A DNA stretch of 46,570 bases from UBA6183 sp964545895 (lineage in GTDB: Bacteria > Bacteroidota > Bacteroidia > UKL13-3): positions 1 to 46,570 of the forward strand of contig CAZJHS010000013.1 of assembly GCA_964545895.1 (NCBI GenBank). The letters run 5' to 3'. Both the position numbers and the translations under genes were made by a program. Within the stretch, counting starts at the first letter, position 1, and every line of letters begins with the position of its first letter. The notes below the pieces were generated by a model that saw only the letters and a program-made list of their open reading frames with translations, did no database searches and was not told where the DNA came from. Shown one piece after another: positions 43,897 to 46,570 of the stretch.

Positions 43897-46570
43897 CTAT
43901 CTTACTCCAGCATTTTTTAACTGGTTAGCTTCTTGTAAAGTTAATCTACGGCCATTGTAATAAGCCGAAATAAATGCATCGTTAAATCCTTTTGAGCTAA
44001 GGTAGCGAAGGGTTGTAATACAACTTTCTTCGTTGGTAAATTTACCACTTAAAATGCGCACAAAGTTTTCGTCAATTACTTCAAACATAATATTAGCAAC
44101 GCCATTAAATGCTCTTGGGTTTAATGGTTTTCTAAATGCACCAAGTTGTACGGTATAAATTAAACCTTTTTGGTTAACTACATCTACCTTGTTGCGTAAA
44201 AAGGCATCAAGCACCTTGTCTGTAATTGCAGGTTGCGCAGGTCGTCTTAAATTAGTTGCAGGTGTTGGCTTAGTTGCAACTGCATTGGTAGGAATTGCTT
44301 TAGCCTCTGTTGGCTTAATTTCTTTACCATTCGCATCGTAGCGTTTTACACTTACTTTTCTTCGTTTTTCTACCAAGTTAAATGTTACAAAAACACTTTC
44401 TACATCTTTGTCAATTTGTACTTGTATGTTGTTTTGAAGCAAAGTATATCGTGTGCCTAACACTTTCTCATCAAAAATAATTTTGTAGTTTCCGTATGGT
44501 GCATAAAACATAAACGAGCCATCATTTTCGGTAAGCGTATGTACCGTTTTTCCGTTTTCGGCTGATATTTTAATGCCGCCCAATTCAGGTATTAATTCAA
44601 TTTGGTTCGATAGTAAATCCTTATCAACGTTAATTTTACCGTATATTTTTACGCCTTTTACAAATGGTATGGCAATGTATTCTTTATCGGTATAGTTGCG
44701 TGCAATTAAAACAGTATCGGCAATGTTGGGGAAATAACCATCTAATTCCTCTAACGAAAATGCACCAAATTCATACAATCCAGTTGGCATATTTTGCAGT
44801 TTTGCGCGGCCCTTTTCGTTGGTTAAAACATCCCATCCATTTACACGCACCACCACATTTTCTAATAAGTACTCATCATTATCTTTTAAATGATTTCCGT
44901 TTACGTCAATAAACGCAATAAAGTTGGCACTAAAATACTGGCTTTTCGAGAAAGGATTTTTTACACCAAATGTTTTACGTACGCCTAAATTAGCCATTAC
45001 ATTTTGCGATGATACAACGCTGTTTTCTTGGCTAATGCCTGTTGCACCACCTGAAGTATAAAACACATTGCTATTACTATTACGGGTAAGGTAGTAGCCA
45101 ATTTGTAATCTAAAACGCCAATCGTTGTTGGTGTAGTAATTTAACTCGGGCATGTAGCTTAATGTTTGCCTTTCGTTTAAACTGTAATAGGTGTAACTAA
45201 TAAATTGTTGAAGTATAAAATGTTGGTCTTTAAATTGGTGTTGATGATTAAGTGAACTAGATACAATTTGTGGAGAATAAATTAATCCTCCAGCACCATA
45301 GCCAGATGTACCAATGTTTCCATAGGCATAACGAATATTTGCCGAAAACACTTTCATACGTGCCATTCCAAAAAATTGTAAAAAGAAATAATCTCGCGAA
45401 GGTGTGTAAAAAGTTGGCCTGGTATATCCTGCAATTACAGAAGCTGAAAACAATTGGTTTTTATCATAATCAAAACTACCAAAATTGGTGCTTATCCCTC
45501 TGGTATGAACCGCTCTGGTTGCAATTTCAGAAAAGTTGTAGTACGCACCTGTTGATATAAATCTGCCATCGCCAAAAGAACGACTTAACGTAACTTGATT
45601 GTTTAAATCAAAATACGAAGTGGGAACAAAACCGGGTATGTTTATAAATACATCGGTACGCTTGTTAAAGTTACTTATGCCTTGTAAGCTAAAGCGCTCA
45701 TTAAGCCTGTAACTTAAACTCGATGTGCCTATAAAAACTTCACCATTATTGGTGTATGACGAGCGTTTAGAGAAATAACCAAATGATAAATTGGTGCTAA
45801 GCGCATTGTTTTTTAAATAGGTTGCCGAATAGTTTGCACGTGCAATAAAACCCGTAACCGATTGACCTAAATTAGGTAAATGATTAGCCACAATTACACC
45901 TCCTGAAAGGGAGTGTCGTTTAAATAAACTTTGGCTAATATTTAAACCGTAATAATCGGTTATAAATTTAGAACTAATTTGGTTTGAGCGTGTGTAACCT
46001 GTACTTAAACTAGTTGTTTTAAACTTTACGTTATACGAAAATCCGTAACCCTCGCTTGAGTATCCTAAGTTATTTACACCACCTAAAATGTTTAATGGAT
46101 TTTTGGTATAAAATGCACCAATGCTTTGCTTGGTTCCAATGCGGTACATTGCTCCAACACCACGGCCAGGCACGGCAAAAGTTGCGTTGTTTTCTGGTAC
46201 ACCACTAATATCACCGGCAAGCACAGCATACTTTTTATCGTAAACGCCTACCACAAAATTAGAGTACCTTAAATAGTTATCGCTGTAATAATTGGTGCTA
46301 AAATTGGTTTGAAATTGATACAACACATTTGCCCCATTATCAAGCTGGGTATTGCCACGCAACAAGATATTTAATAAAGGCGAACCATTTGCAATACTGT
46401 TTATATTAGCATCTAAGGTTAACGGAAAATAGGCATAACCAAAAGGCGTTACCTTTACCTCGTTACCAAGTTTTACAAAATCAACTTTTTTGTTTTTTTG
46501 TTGAGCCTTGTTTCCTAAGTTTTTCGATTCGCTTGTTTTAATGTACACCGTATAATTTTTTGTTTCATCG
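43897..46570 (-). CDS. Outer-membrane beta-barrel protein with SdrD_B-like and SPOR domains, 5' end outside window
   Basis: The frame is open from the right edge (DETKNYTVYIKTSESK...), so the start lies outside; a GTG at 46548 is internal. About 890 codons are visible. Residues to about 540 read as antiparallel barrel strands with alternating polar and hydrophobic residues (TFAVPGRGVGAMYRI, YSATYLKNNALSTNLSFGYF, SYMPELNYY, FRLQIGYYL). Then FIAFIDVNGNHLKDNDEYLLENVVVRVNG is an SdrD_B/usher-like acidic loop (IDxNGNxxxDxxE), followed by regulatory-like beta domains (GSFMFYAPYGNYKIIF) and a Lys/Pro-rich linker. The C-terminus (IYTVQLGAFRKPLNPRAF, about 44165-43910) resembles a SPOR peptidoglycan-binding domain. 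It is upstream of and codirectional with the 3194-aa gene, so it could be an export or anchoring partner. A usher-like or large porin-like family is possible; the exact family is not recognised. Confidence 0.8.
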   Translation of the reverse strand, partial: DETKNYTVYIKTSESKNLGNKAQQKNKKVDFVKLGNEVKVTPFGYAYFPLTLDANINSIANGSPLLNILLRGNTQLDNGANVLYQFQTNFSTNYYSDNYLRYSNFVVGVYDKKYAVLAGDISGVPENNATFAVPGRGVGAMYRIGTKQSIGAFYTKNPLNILGGVNNLGYSSEGYGFSYNVKFKTTSLSTGYTRSNQISSKFITDYYGLNISQSLFKRHSLSGGVIVANHLPNLGQSVTGFIARANYSATYLKNNALSTNLSFGYFSKRSSYTNNGEVFIGTSSLSYRLNERFSLQGISNFNKRTDVFINIPGFVPTSYFDLNNQVTLSRSFGDGRFISTGAYYNFSEIATRAVHTRGISTNFGSFDYDKNQLFSASVIAGYTRPTFYTPSRDYFFLQFFGMARMKVFSANIRYAYGNIGTSGYGAGGLIYSPQIVSSSLNHQHQFKDQHFILQQFISYTYYSLNERQTLSYMPELNYYTNNDWRFRLQIGYYLTRNSNSNVFYTSGGATGISQENSVVSSQNVMANLGVRKTFGVKNPFSKSQYFSANFIAFIDVNGNHLKDNDEYLLENVVVRVNGWDVLTNEKGRAKLQNMPTGLYEFGAFSLEELDGYFPNIADTVLIARNYTDKEYIAIPFVKGVKIYGKINVDKDLLSNQIELIPELGGIKISAENGKTVHTLTENDGSFMFYAPYGNYKIIFDEKVLGTRYTLLQNNIQVQIDKDVESVFVTFNLVEKRRKVSVKRYDANGKEIKPTEAKAIPTNAVATKPTPATNLRRPAQPAITDKVLDAFLRNKVDVVNQKGLIYTVQLGAFRKPLNPRAFNGVANIMFEVIDENFVRILSGKFTNEESCITTLRYLSSKGFNDAFISAYYNGRRLTLQEANQLKNAGVR

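Noticed and set aside
46546..46548. GTG at 46548 as start of the barrel protein
   Set aside because: The frame stays open to the window edge (TKNYTVYIK), no signal peptide follows the GTG, so the true start is outside.

Overview
The window looks like a chromosomal segment of a Bacteroidota bacterium of the Chitinophagales/Sphingobacteriales/Flavobacteriales kind. The evidence is AT-rich DNA, giant secreted proteins ending in type IX secretion system (T9SS) sorting domains, a PorP/SprF family protein, WG-repeat and SPOR proteins, and promoters of the TTTG-N19/20-TAnnTTTG type. I cannot fix the genus.

Layout. (1) 1-4162 (-): 5' part of a giant Ig-like/LamG surface protein whose 3' end lies outside the window. 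(2) 4289-9216 (-): a carrier protein, a FabH-like ketoacyl synthase and a polyprenyl-phosphate-type GT2 in an overlapping operon, followed by a TMTC-like (GT39-type) multi-spanning glycosyltransferase with C-terminal TPRs. (3) 9474-25931 (+): a 3127-aa LamG/FN3 protein with a type-A sorting domain; a 1725-aa protein of 15 cadherin-like repeats with a CHU_C (type-B) sorting domain; then PorP/SprF and an OmpA-like protein. (4) 26052-27938 (+): a secreted WG-repeat-like protein. (5) 27965-30302: a small island abutting tRNA-Phe. It is bounded by several partial copies of the tRNA 3' end plus terminator, and holds a PD-(D/E)XK nuclease-like gene split by one in-frame stop. (6) 30437-33909 (+): an HdrE/HdrC-like Fe-S membrane protein and the selenouridine pair mnmH-selD. 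(7) 33980-43564 (-): a 3194-aa Ig-repeat protein with a type-A sorting domain. (8) 43897-46570 (-): 3' part of an outer-membrane beta-barrel protein with a SPOR domain.

How the parts may work together. Most of the DNA encodes very long exported proteins, with T9SS partners (PorP/SprF, OmpA-like) directly behind the CHU_C cadherin protein, as in sprB/sprF-like cassettes. The glycosyltransferase pair upstream is of the kind that makes and uses polyprenyl-phosphate sugars. Animal TMTC enzymes O-mannosylate cadherin repeats, so a TMTC-like enzyme close to a 15-cadherin protein is the most suggestive association here, though it is only an inference.

The repeat proteins have hidden higher-order structure. 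The cadherin repeats follow an A-B-C period-3 pattern. The 3194-aa protein is built of five copies of a five-domain unit, in which units 1/4 and 2/5 are especially alike. LamG domains sit inside other beta-sandwich domains in three places.
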